Below are positions 1 through 9,445 of a DNA stretch of 35,509 bases, piece by piece; the first letter of the stretch is position 1; each line of letters begins with the position of its first letter. The position numbers and the translations under genes are program-made. The stretch spans positions 1 to 35,509 of the forward strand of contig NZ_LZKQ01000289.1 in the NCBI RefSeq assembly GCF_001668675.1, read 5' to 3'. Below the pieces are notes generated by a model. The model saw only the letters and a program-made list of their open reading frames with translations, was not told the origin of the DNA and ran no database searches. The stretch comes from Mycobacterium asiaticum (GTDB lineage: Bacteria > Actinomycetota > Actinomycetes > Mycobacteriales > Mycobacteriaceae).

Positions 1-625
1 TGCCCGCACCGGCACCCGCGTTGGCAGTACCGGCCGCGCCGCCGGCCCCGTTACCCGTGCCTGCCATGCCCGATCCGCCGTTGCCGCCGTTGCCGCCGCG
101 GCCCCACAGCCCGGCCGCGCCGCCGGCCCCGCCAGTACCGCCGGCCCCGTTACCCGTGCCTGCCATGCCCGATCCGCCGTTGCCGCCGTTGCCGATCAGC
201 CACCCGCCGGCTCCGCCGGCTTGCCCAGTACCTGGCAGTCCGTTGGCGCCGTCACCGATCAGCGGGCGACCGGTCAGCGTCACGAAGGGTGAATTGATGA
301 CACCCATTACCGCGTCCTGCGCAGCCTGCAGCGGTGACGTGGCCGCGGCCTCCGCGTTGGCATACGAGACGCCACTCGCGGCCAAGGCCCGCACAAATCC
401 GTCACTAAATGCGGCCGCCTGCGCCTTGAGTGCCTGGTACTCCTGGCCGTGGGCGGAAAACAGCGTCGCGACCGCCTTCGACACCTCGTCACCGGCAGCT
501 GCCAGCACCTGCGTCGTCGACGCTGCCGCCGCCTCATGGGCGACCCGCAGCGCAGACTCGATACGGGCCAAATCTGCTGCGGCCGTGGTCATTACTTCCG
601 GCGTCACGATCACAAACGCGGTCAT
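1..625 (-). CDS. PE-PGRS family protein (N-terminal part; runs off the left edge)
   Basis: The protein starts [20 protein letters not shown] and has a typical PE domain of about 110 residues (Ala-rich helices, conserved SxxLF/YQAL-type segments). A linker follows, and from about residue 125 Gly-Gly-Ala/Gly-Asn-Gly repeats run to the window edge. PE proteins are cell-surface or secreted through ESX-5 in mycobacteria, with the PE domain as the export region. The individual function cannot be deduced. The ATG at 625 is preceded by GGAGG with 8 bases between. The gene is incomplete because the C-terminus lies outside the window. A 57-base direct repeat lies inside the PGRS part. The PE-PGRS family supports a slow-growing mycobacterium. 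Confidence 0.93.
   Translation of the reverse strand, partial: MTAFVIVTPEVMTTAAADLARIESALRVAHEAAAASTTQVLAAAGDEVSKAVATLFSAHGQEYQALKAQAAAFSDGFVRALAASGVSYANAEAAATSPLQAAQDAVMGVINSPFVTLTGRPLIGDGANGLPGTGQAGGAGGWLIGNGGNGGSGMAGTGNGAGGTGGAGGAAGLWGRGGNGGNGGSGMAGTGNGAGGAAGTANAGAGAG
39..194. repeat. 57-bp perfect direct repeat inside the PGRS region
   Basis: Bases 39-95 are repeated exactly at 138-194. The offset is 99 bases (33 codons), so the reading frame of the PE-PGRS gene is kept. It encodes [10 protein letters not shown] type PGRS units. Such repeats are known sites of length variation between mycobacterial strains. Confidence 0.85.
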
Positions 626-959
626 GGTGTATTCCTCCATGTGGCTCGGCGGCAACCGCTCGACCCAAGCGTTGCCCCAAACAGCGGAGGTGTCTTACGT
701 AAGTCACTACTTCAATCGCGGCGCACTCTGGCCGAGCCGCGCGCAGTAGCGCGCGCCTCGGCGGTCCGAATGAATTCGATGCGGGAGGAGAGACCGGCCG
801 TTCCGAAATCAATTGCGGGTTCGAGCGATCGTCGGCATTGCTGGTCGCTCCTGAACATGTTTCAACGCAATGCGCCGGGTGAGTCCGGTGCCGCGTGAAC
901 GCTGGGTGTTGCGCGAATGTTGGGCTCGGTAGCAGCCCGCTGCCGCGACGATCCTGGGT
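626..959. other. Divergent intergenic region with hairpin and short palindrome
   Basis: These 334 bases separate the PE-PGRS start from the plus-strand gene at 960, and I find no convincing coding sequence in them. They hold the PE-PGRS Shine-Dalgarno (634-638), a 10-base palindrome CTTACGTAAG at 694-703, and a strong imperfect hairpin at 731-762. Promoters for both flanking genes must lie here, but I cannot assign -10/-35 boxes with confidence. Confidence 0.5.
731..762. other. GC-rich hairpin
   Basis: Bases 731-736 pair with 757-762, then a single C/C mismatch (737 and 756), then 738-744 pair with 749-755 around the four-base loop AGTA. There is no T tract on either side. The position between two divergent starts argues against an ordinary terminator, so an operator or 5' leader structure is more likely. 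Confidence 0.5.
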
Positions 960-1991
960 ATGAACGTCAACGACCGATCGGCAGTGTCGCGCCAGTTCGT
1001 GGCATCCGCCCCGCCCATCTCTTCCAGAATGAACGACTTGGCAACCGGAACGCGAAAGGGGATTTTTTACCTCGCCTACACCGTCGTGGCTGCGGCCGTC
1101 TTCGCCTTGACCATGGTGAGGTCGCTGAGACCATGGATGCAGTGGGGCTTGGGCGCGGTGATCGCCGTGATCGTGTTGGCTCCCCTGATCTGGTTGGTCT
1201 ACGTGTGGTGGCGTTCGCGCCGAGGGGTACTCATCGACGTCACAAGCGATGCCCTGATCGTCAATCGGATTGTCTTTTCACTGGTTGACGCAAAGCTGGG
1301 CCCCTGGGCGGCCATGGGCGTAGCGCTCCACCTCGAATCTGGTTCACACCGCTTTGTTCTCGGCGGACGAGACCGTCGGATCGCGCCGTCGACACGACTC
1401 GATGGCCCACCGGTTTCGACCGTCGACGCGTGGTTGTGGTCGTCGGAGTTCGATGAGCTTGCCACACTGGGCGGCAGCCTCAGTGGAGCGGACGCACGCG
1501 GGCCCGCACCAACGGAACCGACTCGCTGTTTGCTCTTTCCCAACCCTTATCTTGCCGAGCAGCTGGGGTCGTTTGCGTTCCGAAAACACCTCCGCCTACA
1601 GCAATCACTCTCGCGGCCGAGCCTGATCGTCGACTTGGACGACGACGCGATCCGCTGGATCGAACCAGACAGCGATGCGCTCCCCGCCTCGGCGTGGCGT
1701 GCGCAGGTGACCGCAACACCGGCGGTCTTCCAGCCCGACAGCGTCACGAGCGGCGATGGAAGCACCTATAACTACCCCGCGATCACCGGCCTCGTCGTGT
1801 CCCTTTCGGGTGCGCAGCCACTGACCATCGGGTGTCTCGACCTGGTTGGGTCGCGATTCAGATTCACGTGGCGAGGAAATGTTGCCAGCCGCAATGAACG
1901 CACTACTCATGTGGTCTCCGGCGGTGACTTGCTCGCACTCGCCGAGAAATTCGGGTTGACCGCGCAGCTGGAAGACGGAGCTATTCGTTGA
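960..1991 (+). CDS. Conserved hypothetical membrane-anchored protein
   Basis: The 343-residue protein has two hydrophobic helices near the N-terminus (about residues 35-52 and 61-79), followed by a cytosolic-looking beta-rich domain of about 260 residues. That domain includes the segment DAWLWSSEFDELATLGG. I do not recognise an enzymatic motif. The topology (short N-terminus, two-helix hairpin, long soluble tail) resembles bacterial PH-like membrane proteins, but this is only a topological comparison. No Shine-Dalgarno precedes the ATG at 960, so the message may be leaderless, and the in-frame ATG at 1029 is an alternative start. The gene ends 27 bases before the convergent gene. Confidence 0.65.
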   Translation: MNVNDRSAVSRQFVASAPPISSRMNDLATGTRKGIFYLAYTVVAAAVFALTMVRSLRPWMQWGLGAVIAVIVLAPLIWLVYVWWRSRRGVLIDVTSDALIVNRIVFSLVDAKLGPWAAMGVALHLESGSHRFVLGGRDRRIAPSTRLDGPPVSTVDAWLWSSEFDELATLGGSLSGADARGPAPTEPTRCLLFPNPYLAEQLGSFAFRKHLRLQQSLSRPSLIVDLDDDAIRWIEPDSDALPASAWRAQVTATPAVFQPDSVTSGDGSTYNYPAITGLVVSLSGAQPLTIGCLDLVGSRFRFTWRGNVASRNERTTHVVSGGDLLALAEKFGLTAQLEDGAIR

Positions 1992-2018
1992 GTCGCGATT
2001 GCGGGGGCCCAGGCCGAC

Positions 2019-3074
2019 TCAGCGGTCGGGTGCGCGCGAGTTCGCTTGTGCGAACCGCTGCCGTTGTCGGATGCCATATGCCGCCGCCCTCACGGCGTCG
2101 TCGTCCTCCATCCCCGACCCTAGGGCACCGCCTAGCGTAGAGACCGCCGCCACCAGCCAGGAGAGGACCAACAGCGTTAAGAAATTGACAGGGTGGCCGA
2201 TGTTCTTGGCGACCAATTGCGGCGGAAGCGTCCACCAGGCCGTCGCCAGCAGCAGGAGAAACAGGGCAGCATGAAAAATCATCACACCGATCAGCAGAGT
2301 GACGACAGTAGAAGCGTTGTACAACACCGCTCGTTCACGTTCGTCGGCTGAATGCGGGCGTTCCCATAATTCGTGTTCGATGATGAGCCAGGCGATCAGC
2401 GCTGCACTTGCCAGGATCGTCGCACTGCTCAACCGCCATCGGCCCATGGTGTCGGACAGCTGCCACATCGTCGGATACGCGAAACTTACTGCGCCCGTGG
2501 CGAATGCCGCCATTATCACCTTGGACATGCCAGTAACTAGTCGCCACGGGCGATTTGCGTAAACCATCCCCGCCAGCAGTCGCAGATGTGACAGAGTTCT
2601 CGGCCCGACGTAGCGGACAATCTCGTGGTCCTGCTTCCGCGTCAGTCCCTTCACCGACGGATTGCCCTTGTCCGACTGGCCCGTCACCTCAGCCACGATG
2701 GTCTGCGCCAGTTTCACCATCCGGCGATCGATGAACACACCACCGACGCAGGGAATGGAAATTACTCCGAGCCGGCCAGACACGCTGATGTCGGCTAGCA
2801 CCGGGGTCGTCCCCTCGCGTCGGGGCAAGTCCGTCAGGTAGATGACAATGTCTTCTGGTTCACCACCCGGGTCGATGGTGCCGACAACGTCCGCGACTTC
2901 GGCATGCTCGTCGATTGGGTAGGCGTGATGACGCACAGAGACGTCCCACTCGTCGTCTGCCGTGGCCAGGTCCGTGAGCGCAGTACCTAGCCGCCTCGAC
3001 AGGCGTTCGGCGATCGCCGTGGGCGCTCCCGGATCGGCGACAAGCAAGATTGATGTCGGTTCGCCTGGCATCAT
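2019..3074 (-). CDS. Hypothetical protein with soluble N-terminal domain and about four membrane helices
   Basis: The 351-residue protein starts MMPGEPTSILLVADPGAP. The first 150-180 residues look soluble, with a possible Rossmann-like start and the phrase DIVIYLTDLPRR. About four hydrophobic segments follow (roughly residues 185-205, 222-240, 255-282 and 300-325), and the C-terminus is charged. I do not know a function; similar actinobacterial proteins exist but have unreliable names. GGCGAGG directly precedes the tandem ATG ATG at 3074/3071, so the second ATG may be the real start. It is divergent from the uvrA-like gene with a 133-base gap and converges on the gene ending at 1991. Confidence 0.65.
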   Translation of the reverse strand: MMPGEPTSILLVADPGAPTAIAERLSRRLGTALTDLATADDEWDVSVRHHAYPIDEHAEVADVVGTIDPGGEPEDIVIYLTDLPRREGTTPVLADISVSGRLGVISIPCVGGVFIDRRMVKLAQTIVAEVTGQSDKGNPSVKGLTRKQDHEIVRYVGPRTLSHLRLLAGMVYANRPWRLVTGMSKVIMAAFATGAVSFAYPTMWQLSDTMGRWRLSSATILASAALIAWLIIEHELWERPHSADERERAVLYNASTVVTLLIGVMIFHAALFLLLLATAWWTLPPQLVAKNIGHPVNFLTLLVLSWLVAAVSTLGGALGSGMEDDDAVRAAAYGIRQRQRFAQANSRAPDR

Positions 3075-3207
3075 CCTCGCCTACCCGGGCTCGAAGCGGC
3101 CAAACGTCGGCAGCCACCTGGCTTGACCGCGAGGCTGGGCGTGAGGTGCCGCAGGATCGTGTAGCAAGTGCTTGCGTGGCGGCGGCGCGGGTACTCGTCT
3201 GAGCGCT

Positions 3208-5784
3208 ATGACGGAAAGGTCCTACCGAAGCGCGGACGACATAGACCCTTACGTGCGCGTCTACGGCACGCGGGTCCACAACCTTCGAGGTGTTGACGTC
3301 GCAGCGCCCCGTGATGCGCTGGTGGCGTTCACCGGCATCTCCGGATCCGGCAAATCGTCGCTGGCCTTCGGAACCATCTACGCCGAGGCCCAGCGCCGCT
3401 ACTTCGAGTCGGTCGCGCCGTACGCCCGCCGCCTGCTGTTGCCCACCGGCGCGCCGAAAGTCGATGACATCACCGGGCTACCGCCCGCCGTCGCCCTGCA
3501 GCAGCGCCGGGGCTCGGCGACGTCGCGGTCGACGGTCGGCACCGTCACCACCCTGTCGAACCTGCTCCGAATGCTGTTCTCCCGCGCCGGCACCTACCCG
3601 CCCGGCGCCACGGAACGACTGGATTCCGACGCCTTCTCCCCGAACACCGCGGTCGGGGCGTGCCCGGAATGTCACGGGCTCGGCCGGATCCACCGGGTGA
3701 CCGAAGAGACGCTGGTGCCGGATCCCTCGCTGACGATTCGTGAAGGCGCCGTCGCGGCATGGCCAGGGGCCTGGCAGGGGCAGAACCTGCGCGACATCCT
3801 GGTCACGCTCGGGTATGACATCGACAAGCCGTGGCGGAAACTCCCTAAGCGGCATCGCAACTGGATCTTGTTCACCGACGAGCAGCCGACTGTCGAAATC
3901 GACCCGACCCAGCACCCGGTGCAGGCGGATTACTACTACAACGGCACGTTCTCCAGCGCCGAGCGCCACGTCCGCCACACGTTGGCAAACTCCCACAGCG
4001 CGATGATGCGTCGCCGCGTGCTGCAATTCGTCGACAGCGTCGACTGCCCGCTGTGCGACGGCTCCGGGCTGCGGCCGGAGGCGCTGCAGGTGACCTTCGC
4101 CGGGCGCACCATCGCCGAGTACGCCGCGATGCCGTTGGCCGATCTCGCTGACGTCTTGCGCCCGACGGCTTCGCGGACCGATGCCGCGCCCGCGTACGAG
4201 TCCACACAATCCGGCGAGCTGACGGAAGTGGCGACCATGATCGCCGCCGACCTCGTCGCGCGCCTGCAGGTACTCATCGACCTCGGCCTCGGCTACCTCA
4301 CCCTCAGCCGCCGCACGCCGACGGTGTCGCCCGGGGAACTGCAGCGGCTGCGGCTGGCCACGCAACTGCGGGCCGGCTTGTTCGGCGTGCTCTATGTGCT
4401 CGACGAGCCGTCGGCTGGATTGCACCCCGCAGACGCCGAACCGTTGCTCGATGTGCTGGATCGCCTACGGCGGGCGGGCAATTCGCTATTCGTGGTCGAG
4501 CACGACATGGACGTGGTGCGTCGGGCCGACTGGATCGTCGACGTCGGTCCTGGGGCCGGCGAGCTGGGCGGAGACGTCCTCTACAGCGGGCCGGTGTCGG
4601 GTCTCGCCGACGTCGAGAAATCGATCACTCGTAGGTACCTGTTCGATCAAGCGGCGCCGGCTTCGCGTCAGCCCCGCCAGGCGTCCGGGCGACTTCGGTT
4701 ACGTGGCATCAACTTTCACAATCTGCGCCACCTCGGCGTGGACCTGCCGCTGGGGGTGTACACGGCGGTGACCGGAGTGTCCGGTTCAGGAAAGTCGACG
4801 TTGGTCGTCAAGGTCCTCGGCGACGTCGTGACCAATCATCTCGGCACGGGACGCGCAACCGAGCCGGCCGAAGCCGACGACGACGAAGCCGGCGCCGGCA
4901 TCGTCGACCTGGATCGCGACGCCAGCGTCGGTGTGGTGGCCGAGGGGGTTGAGGAGATCAACCGGCTGGTGTCGGTGGATCAGCGACCGATCGGGCGCAC
5001 GCCGCGCTCAACGCTGGCGACCTACACCGGTTTGTTCGACGCCGTGCGCCGCGAGTTTGCCGCGACCCCAAAGGCGCGCCGTCGCGGCTGGACAGCCGGC
5101 AGGTTTTCGTTCAACGTGGCCGACGGTCGCTGCCCCACCTGCCAGGGGGAGGGGTTCGTGTCGGTCGAATTGTTGTTTCTGCCAGGCACATACGCCACCT
5201 GTCCGGCCTGTCACGGTGCGCGCTACTCCGACGAGACGCTCGAGGTGCGCTATCGGGACAAGACGATCGCCGACGTGCTTGCGATGACGGTCGATGAGGC
5301 CTCGACGTTTCTTGCCGATGTCGCCGGCGCCGCGCGGAGTCTGACCACGCTGCAGGAGGTGGGATTGGGCTATCTGCGTCTCGGGCAGCCCGCGACCGAG
5401 TTGTCCGGTGGCGAGGCGCAGCGGATCAAGCTCGCTTCCGAACTTCAGCGGCCCCGTCGGGGGCACACCCTCTACGTCCTCGACGAGCCGACCACCGGGC
5501 TGCATCCCGCCGACGTGGATCTGCTCGACAGCCAATTGCATCGCCTGGTCGACGCGGGCAATACCGTTGTCGTGGCCGAACACGACATGCGCATGGTTGC
5601 GGGCGCTGACTGGGTGATCGACCTGGGGCCGGGCGCCGGCAGCGAGGGCGGTCAGGTGGTTGCGGCGGGCCCTCCGGAAGTGGTGGCAGGTGCGAAATCC
5701 AGCCGGACAGCGCCCTATTTGGCGACGCGATTGGCGTCGGCTCAAATGGAAATAGAGGTGACCGGTAACTATCGGCGGCGCTGA
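3208..5784 (+). CDS. Class II UvrA-like ABC ATPase (UvrA2)
   Basis: The 858-residue protein has two ABC modules typical of UvrA. Walker A motifs are GISGSGKS (residues 43-50) and GVSGSGKS (523-530). Walker B regions are [13 protein letters not shown] and [13 protein letters not shown]. Zinc-type pairs include [16 protein letters not shown] and CPTCQGEG...CPACHG. The second signature is [11 protein letters not shown] (about 732-742), whereas the first is the non-standard [10 protein letters not shown]. Housekeeping UvrA is about 950-970 residues; the shorter length suggests a class II UvrA, a group that usually lacks the UvrB-binding domain and is linked to drug or damage tolerance. The ATG at 3208 has no clear Shine-Dalgarno; an in-frame TTG at 3172 would add 12 unconvincing residues. 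The 3' end overlaps the convergent DUF389 gene by 16 bases. Confidence 0.9.
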   Translation: MTERSYRSADDIDPYVRVYGTRVHNLRGVDVAAPRDALVAFTGISGSGKSSLAFGTIYAEAQRRYFESVAPYARRLLLPTGAPKVDDITGLPPAVALQQRRGSATSRSTVGTVTTLSNLLRMLFSRAGTYPPGATERLDSDAFSPNTAVGACPECHGLGRIHRVTEETLVPDPSLTIREGAVAAWPGAWQGQNLRDILVTLGYDIDKPWRKLPKRHRNWILFTDEQPTVEIDPTQHPVQADYYYNGTFSSAERHVRHTLANSHSAMMRRRVLQFVDSVDCPLCDGSGLRPEALQVTFAGRTIAEYAAMPLADLADVLRPTASRTDAAPAYESTQSGELTEVATMIAADLVARLQVLIDLGLGYLTLSRRTPTVSPGELQRLRLATQLRAGLFGVLYVLDEPSAGLHPADAEPLLDVLDRLRRAGNSLFVVEHDMDVVRRADWIVDVGPGAGELGGDVLYSGPVSGLADVEKSITRRYLFDQAAPASRQPRQASGRLRLRGINFHNLRHLGVDLPLGVYTAVTGVSGSGKSTLVVKVLGDVVTNHLGTGRATEPAEADDDEAGAGIVDLDRDASVGVVAEGVEEINRLVSVDQRPIGRTPRSTLATYTGLFDAVRREFAATPKARRRGWTAGRFSFNVADGRCPTCQGEGFVSVELLFLPGTYATCPACHGARYSDETLEVRYRDKTIADVLAMTVDEASTFLADVAGAARSLTTLQEVGLGYLRLGQPATELSGGEAQRIKLASELQRPRRGHTLYVLDEPTTGLHPADVDLLDSQLHRLVDAGNTVVVAEHDMRMVAGADWVIDLGPGAGSEGGQVVAAGPPEVVAGAKSSRTAPYLATRLASAQMEIEVTGNYRRR

Positions 5785-6701
5785 GCCCGCCGGCGCGAGC
5801 CAGTTTGGAGATACACCCAAAGCACAAGCACCCCCGCCACCACGATTCCCGCCAGGTTGACTCCGAGTTGGGTCGCAGACTGCTCCGCGATCTGCCAATC
5901 GCCCACGGTTGCGGCGACCACCGCGAATCCCGCGGCGGGGACCGTGGTCACCGAGATGAAAACGCCGACCAACGCAGATGACTTCGCCGAGACCAGCGAC
6001 AGCATGCCGGCCGCGCCTGCCAGCAGCGCGACCACGAACGACAGCGGCCCGACCTGAAAGATGAAGTCAACTTGATGGAGCTGTCGGATGGTGCCCAGCC
6101 TGATCCAACCTGCAGCTTCACCGCCCAGCACGGTGATCGCCGTGACGCACATAGCCAAGGGAAAACCGACGACCAACGCCAGCGCCGCCCGCCGGGCGAG
6201 GTAGCCACGCCGTCGCACGATCGCTACCGCGAGCGCGGCAAGTGGACCGAACTCCGGGCCCACCACCATTGCGCCAACAACGGTGACCGGCGAATCGGTG
6301 ACGACCCCGACCGCCGCGATCAGGCAAGCCAGGGACAGAAACGATAGGTAGGTGGCGTTCAGCGTCGACTCTTCGCGGGTTCTTTCGGCCAACTCGTCCC
6401 AGATGACCGCATCGGCCGGGTCGCCTTCGGCTTCCTTCTCGGCGCGATATGCCGCGGTCGACACCACCGTGTCGACGACATCCAGCGTGATCGCTCCCTG
6501 CCGTTTGAGCCCAAGCGTCTTCAGTTCGCCGATGACGTCGTTGGCGCTTTCCCGCGCGACGTCAGCCGTGATCTCGTCACCCCGCGGAACCAGGGCGGCG
6601 TCACGGTGGACGACGATATGAGTCACCCCGGCCTCGCGGCGAAGGACTTCGAGCACCGAGTCGCTTGACTCACTTGGAGCGATCACCCGCAGATGGAGCA
6701 T
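5769..6701 (-). CDS. DUF389 family integral membrane protein
   Basis: The 310-residue protein begins MLHLRVIAPSESSDSVLEVL and has a soluble alpha/beta N-terminal domain of about 120 residues. About six membrane helices follow, including the family-like segment VTVVGAMVVGPEFGPLAAL. DUF389 proteins (formerly TIGR00341-like) are widespread in actinobacteria and have no agreed biochemical role. The C-terminus [10 protein letters not shown] is read antisense to the last 16 bases of the upstream uvrA-like gene. The gene lies between the intact uvrA copy and its broken duplicate, so it is probably independent of both. Confidence 0.85.
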   Translation of the reverse strand: MLHLRVIAPSESSDSVLEVLRREAGVTHIVVHRDAALVPRGDEITADVARESANDVIGELKTLGLKRQGAITLDVVDTVVSTAAYRAEKEAEGDPADAVIWDELAERTREESTLNATYLSFLSLACLIAAVGVVTDSPVTVVGAMVVGPEFGPLAALAVAIVRRRGYLARRAALALVVGFPLAMCVTAITVLGGEAAGWIRLGTIRQLHQVDFIFQVGPLSFVVALLAGAAGMLSLVSAKSSALVGVFISVTTVPAAGFAVVAATVGDWQIAEQSATQLGVNLAGIVVAGVLVLWVYLQTGSRRRAQRRR

Positions 6702-6880
6702 TCACGGCACCTTAGCGGCACCTGCCGGTTGATGTCCGCGCCGCGCCTCAGCGGGTCGGATTGCCGTTCACCGATTGCGTACCAGGACGGCGTTTTCTGA
6801 CCGGATCCCGAATCGTCTTACGTATCGGTTCAATGATCAGGTGTAGGCGATATAGAAGAAGCGTTGCGCAGCTTCGGTGG

Positions 6881-7333
6881 CGGGTCCACAACCTGCGGGG
6901 TGTCGACGTCGTAGCGCCTCGTGATGCGCTGGTGGCGTTCACCGGGATCTCTGGATCAGGTAAATAGTCGTTGGCTTTCGGGACCATCTATGCCGAGGCT
7001 CAGCGCCGCTACTTTGATTCGGTCGCGCCGTACGCCCGTTGGGGGCACACCCTCTACGTCCTCGACGAGCCGACCACCGGGCTGCATCCCGCGGATGTGG
7101 ATCTGCTCGACAGCCAATTGCATCGCCTGGTCGACGCGGGCAATTCCGTTGTCATGGCCGAACACGACATGCGCATGGTTGCGGGCGCCGACTGGGTGAT
7201 CGACCTGGGGCCGGGCGCCGGCACCGACGGTGGCCAGGTGGTTGCCGAGGGCCCGCCGCAAACGGTGGCACGTGCGAAATCAAGCCGTACGGCGCCCTAT
7301 CTCGCGAAGCGATTGGCGTCGGCTCGGACGTGA
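6881..7333 (+). pseudogene. Broken second uvrA copy: N-terminal Walker A segment joined to C-terminal ATPase segment
   Basis: Bases 6881-7039 match codons 22-74 of the intact gene (from 3271). From about 7040 the sequence matches codons 752-850. Residues 75-751, about 2 kb, are missing, and the reading frame is kept across the junction (Arg74-Trp-Gly752). The join lies at a short shared CCCG. A single nonsense codon, TAG at 6965-6967 in place of TCG, cuts the P-loop Ser codon directly after GISGSGK. Sequence resembling the intact gene's 3' end continues a little past the stop, to about 7362, and there overlaps the end of the convergent hydrolase. The product cannot be a working UvrA. A partial ORF starting at TTG 6971 remains open but has no convincing ribosome-binding site. 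Confidence 0.88.
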
Positions 7334-7347
7334 GAGGCGACCGGTAG

Positions 7348-8499
7348 CTATCCGCGGCGCTCAGGTCCGATCCGGGTATTAAGCCCGGTGATCGACCGTG
7401 CTTGATGCAGGTGCCTGGCGGCCCATCTGCGGTACATCCGTCGCGCCCAGGACATCCGCTTGGGCGAACGCTCCGCACGTCGCTCCAGTTCGAGCTCGAC
7501 ATGATCGGGTTCGTCGGTTCCGATTTCGATTCGGTCGCGACCGCGGATGAACTTCAACACCAGTGCATCGGGATCCAGTAATTCGCGCTCCCACGCTTCG
7601 TGGTCGCTGAGGTCGGCGATGCCCATCGTGTCAGCGGCGTTCTGGAGGACCTCGCCCAGTTCGCCGCTCAGCAATTGACCGAACGCATCGGCGCCTTGGC
7701 GAGGATTGGCGATCATCCACGAGTGGTACGCGTCCGGCACCTTGTACAGCGTGGCGTCGGATTCGTTGGCGATGTCGCGCGCGTGCGGAAACGGCACAAT
7801 CATGTCTTTTTCGGCGTGCACCACCATCGTGGGCATCCCCTCGTGGCGCATGGCGTGCAGCATCGGCGTGTAGTCACCGGACTCGATGATGGCCTTGATC
7901 GTCCGGACCGCCGCGAGCGGATAGCGCAGGTTCGGCACTGCGACGCCGGCCAGCACGCGGAAGTATCCGAGTTGCTCCCTAGCGGAGAGTTGCGTCGGGT
8001 CGCCTAGCGTGTCGCGGACCGCGGTGTAGGCCGCCCCCAGTGCCTTGGTGGGGGACTTCACGAGTCCCGGGATCGCTGTGTCGAACCGAGTTCCGGCAGC
8101 CGGATCGAACAGCACGGTCGCGAGTACTCGCTCCGGGGCGCGTGCAGCCAACTGTATCGCCATGCGCCCACCCATCGAGTGGCCGGCAAATATCGCCTGC
8201 CCGACGCCGAGGGCGTCCAAGATGCGCAGAACCGAATCAGCGCGCTCGGTGAAGCCGCATGCGTCGCTGGGCAGGCGCCCGGTGTCACCATGACCAGCGG
8301 CATCGACGGCGATCACCAGAAATCCCATACCGGCGATCCGGCTGAGCATCCGCAGATATGCCTTACGGCTCAGCAGCAGACCGTGCATGAACAGCAGCGG
8401 CACTCCTCGGCCGCCGACTGAAAGTCCGATCCGGCGGCCGTTATCAAGCTCCACGAGGTGGTGACTCAGCCGGATGCGACTTGCTGCTGTCTCCGTCAT
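7348..8499 (-). CDS. Alpha/beta hydrolase with C-terminal extension
   Basis: The 383-residue protein has an oxyanion segment LLFMHGLLL (around residue 38) and the nucleophile elbow GHSMGG with Ser108. The likely acid lies in HAEKDMIVP and the likely base His in DAYHSW. A charged extension of roughly 100 residues follows the His and is rich in Arg near the end. The substrate is unknown; esterase, lipase and C-C hydrolase all share this pattern. I chose the ATG at 8499 because the open frame further upstream (to 8700) runs antisense through the neighbouring divergent gene. The last codons overlap sequence derived from the broken uvrA copy, so the C-terminus may have been altered by that rearrangement. 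Confidence 0.8.
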   Translation of the reverse strand: MTETAASRIRLSHHLVELDNGRRIGLSVGGRGVPLLFMHGLLLSRKAYLRMLSRIAGMGFLVIAVDAAGHGDTGRLPSDACGFTERADSVLRILDALGVGQAIFAGHSMGGRMAIQLAARAPERVLATVLFDPAAGTRFDTAIPGLVKSPTKALGAAYTAVRDTLGDPTQLSAREQLGYFRVLAGVAVPNLRYPLAAVRTIKAIIESGDYTPMLHAMRHEGMPTMVVHAEKDMIVPFPHARDIANESDATLYKVPDAYHSWMIANPRQGADAFGQLLSGELGEVLQNAADTMGIADLSDHEAWERELLDPDALVLKFIRGRDRIEIGTDEPDHVELELERRAERSPKRMSWARRMYRRWAARHLHQARSITGLNTRIGPERRG

Positions 8500-8578
8500 G
8501 ACCACGGCGGAATTCCCGGCGGCCGTGCGTTGAAACACCGGCAAGCGACCGAGCTGTCCCCTTATTACAGTTGAACTG

Positions 8579-9445
8579 ATGACCGGCACTACGCCGAACG
8601 AGTTTGTCGTGGCAGAACCGGGCGTCGAGCTCTCGGTGCAAAGCTTCGGGGAAGGCCCGACCGTTCTGTTGGTCGGGGGCCTGGGCATGCCGAGCGTCAC
8701 GTGGGATATCTGTGGGCTGCCGCAGGCCCTGGTCGAGGCTGGGTTTCAGGTGATTGCGTACAACGCGCGCGGAATGTCGCCATCCTCCGCACCACCCGCG
8801 CCGTACTCGGTGGCAGACCTGACCGCCGATGCCGCCGCAATCCTCGACCAATTCAAGGTCGACCAGGCCACTGTCGTCGGCTACTCGATGGGCTGTTATG
8901 TCGCGCAGACGCTACTGCGCGACCGCCCCGAGCTGGTGCGTGCGCTGGTCCTATTTGCTGGGCTGCAGCCCTCACCGGTGGGTGCGATGGTAGGGGAGAT
9001 GGAACTCGGCCTGATTGAGCGTTATGGCGAACTGCCGCGCGAGGTGTTGGTTTTCGAGCAGTTGCTGACGACCCTTCACCTGCCGATGCTGCAGGATCCG
9101 GCTACCGTGCGGGGTTGGCAGCAGGCGTTGTCGGCCGGCTATGAAAGCGGTTGGGCAGGCCAGGAGGGTTTCAAGGGACAGTTGACGGCGTCGCAGCAGT
9201 GGATCACGTCCGGCGAACCGACCCCGGAGCACCTCGCCGCGATCGACGTACCCACCCTCGTCTTGGCGTTCGAACACGACCTGTTCTTTCCGCCGACCCT
9301 CTGCGAGGAGACCGCCCGGCTGATCCCCGGCGCCGAGTTCGCACGGATCGACGGCGCAGGCCACGGCGGCATCTTCACCGCCCCGGGTGACAGCGTCGCG
9401 CGAATCACCAGTTTCTGTTGCGCACAACGCGATTCACTCCGGTAA
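8579..9445 (+). CDS. Alpha/beta hydrolase
   Basis: The 288-residue protein has a compact alpha/beta-hydrolase pattern: the HG-like strand turn VLLVGGLGMP, nucleophile elbow GYSMGC with Ser103, an acid in FEHDLFFPP, and base His in DGAGHGGIF. The length and the NARG(M)S turn after strand 4 fit the haloperoxidase/esterase-like group. The substrate is not deducible. It is divergent from the hydrolase starting at 8499, only 79 bases away. No Shine-Dalgarno is visible before the ATG at 8579, so the transcript may be leaderless. The 3' end overlaps the convergent ATP-grasp gene by 12 bases. Confidence 0.85.
   Translation: MTGTTPNEFVVAEPGVELSVQSFGEGPTVLLVGGLGMPSVTWDICGLPQALVEAGFQVIAYNARGMSPSSAPPAPYSVADLTADAAAILDQFKVDQATVVGYSMGCYVAQTLLRDRPELVRALVLFAGLQPSPVGAMVGEMELGLIERYGELPREVLVFEQLLTTLHLPMLQDPATVRGWQQALSAGYESGWAGQEGFKGQLTASQQWITSGEPTPEHLAAIDVPTLVLAFEHDLFFPPTLCEETARLIPGAEFARIDGAGHGGIFTAPGDSVARITSFCCAQRDSLR

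Noticed and set aside
39..194. Repeats that might suggest a CRISPR array
   Set aside because: Only two copies, in frame with PGRS codons, and no unique spacers.
21..749. Long plus-strand open frame with Pro/Ala-rich repeats
   Set aside because: It is the antisense shadow of the PE-PGRS gene, which has the PE domain and a Shine-Dalgarno on the minus strand.
3478..4425. 315-codon minus-strand open frame
   Set aside because: Antisense to the conserved UvrA-like coding sequence; its protein is Arg/Gly/Ala-rich without family features.
8500..8700. N-terminal extension of the minus-strand hydrolase
   Set aside because: It would overlap the divergent hydrolase gene at 8579 antisense; ATG 8499 gives a normal family start.
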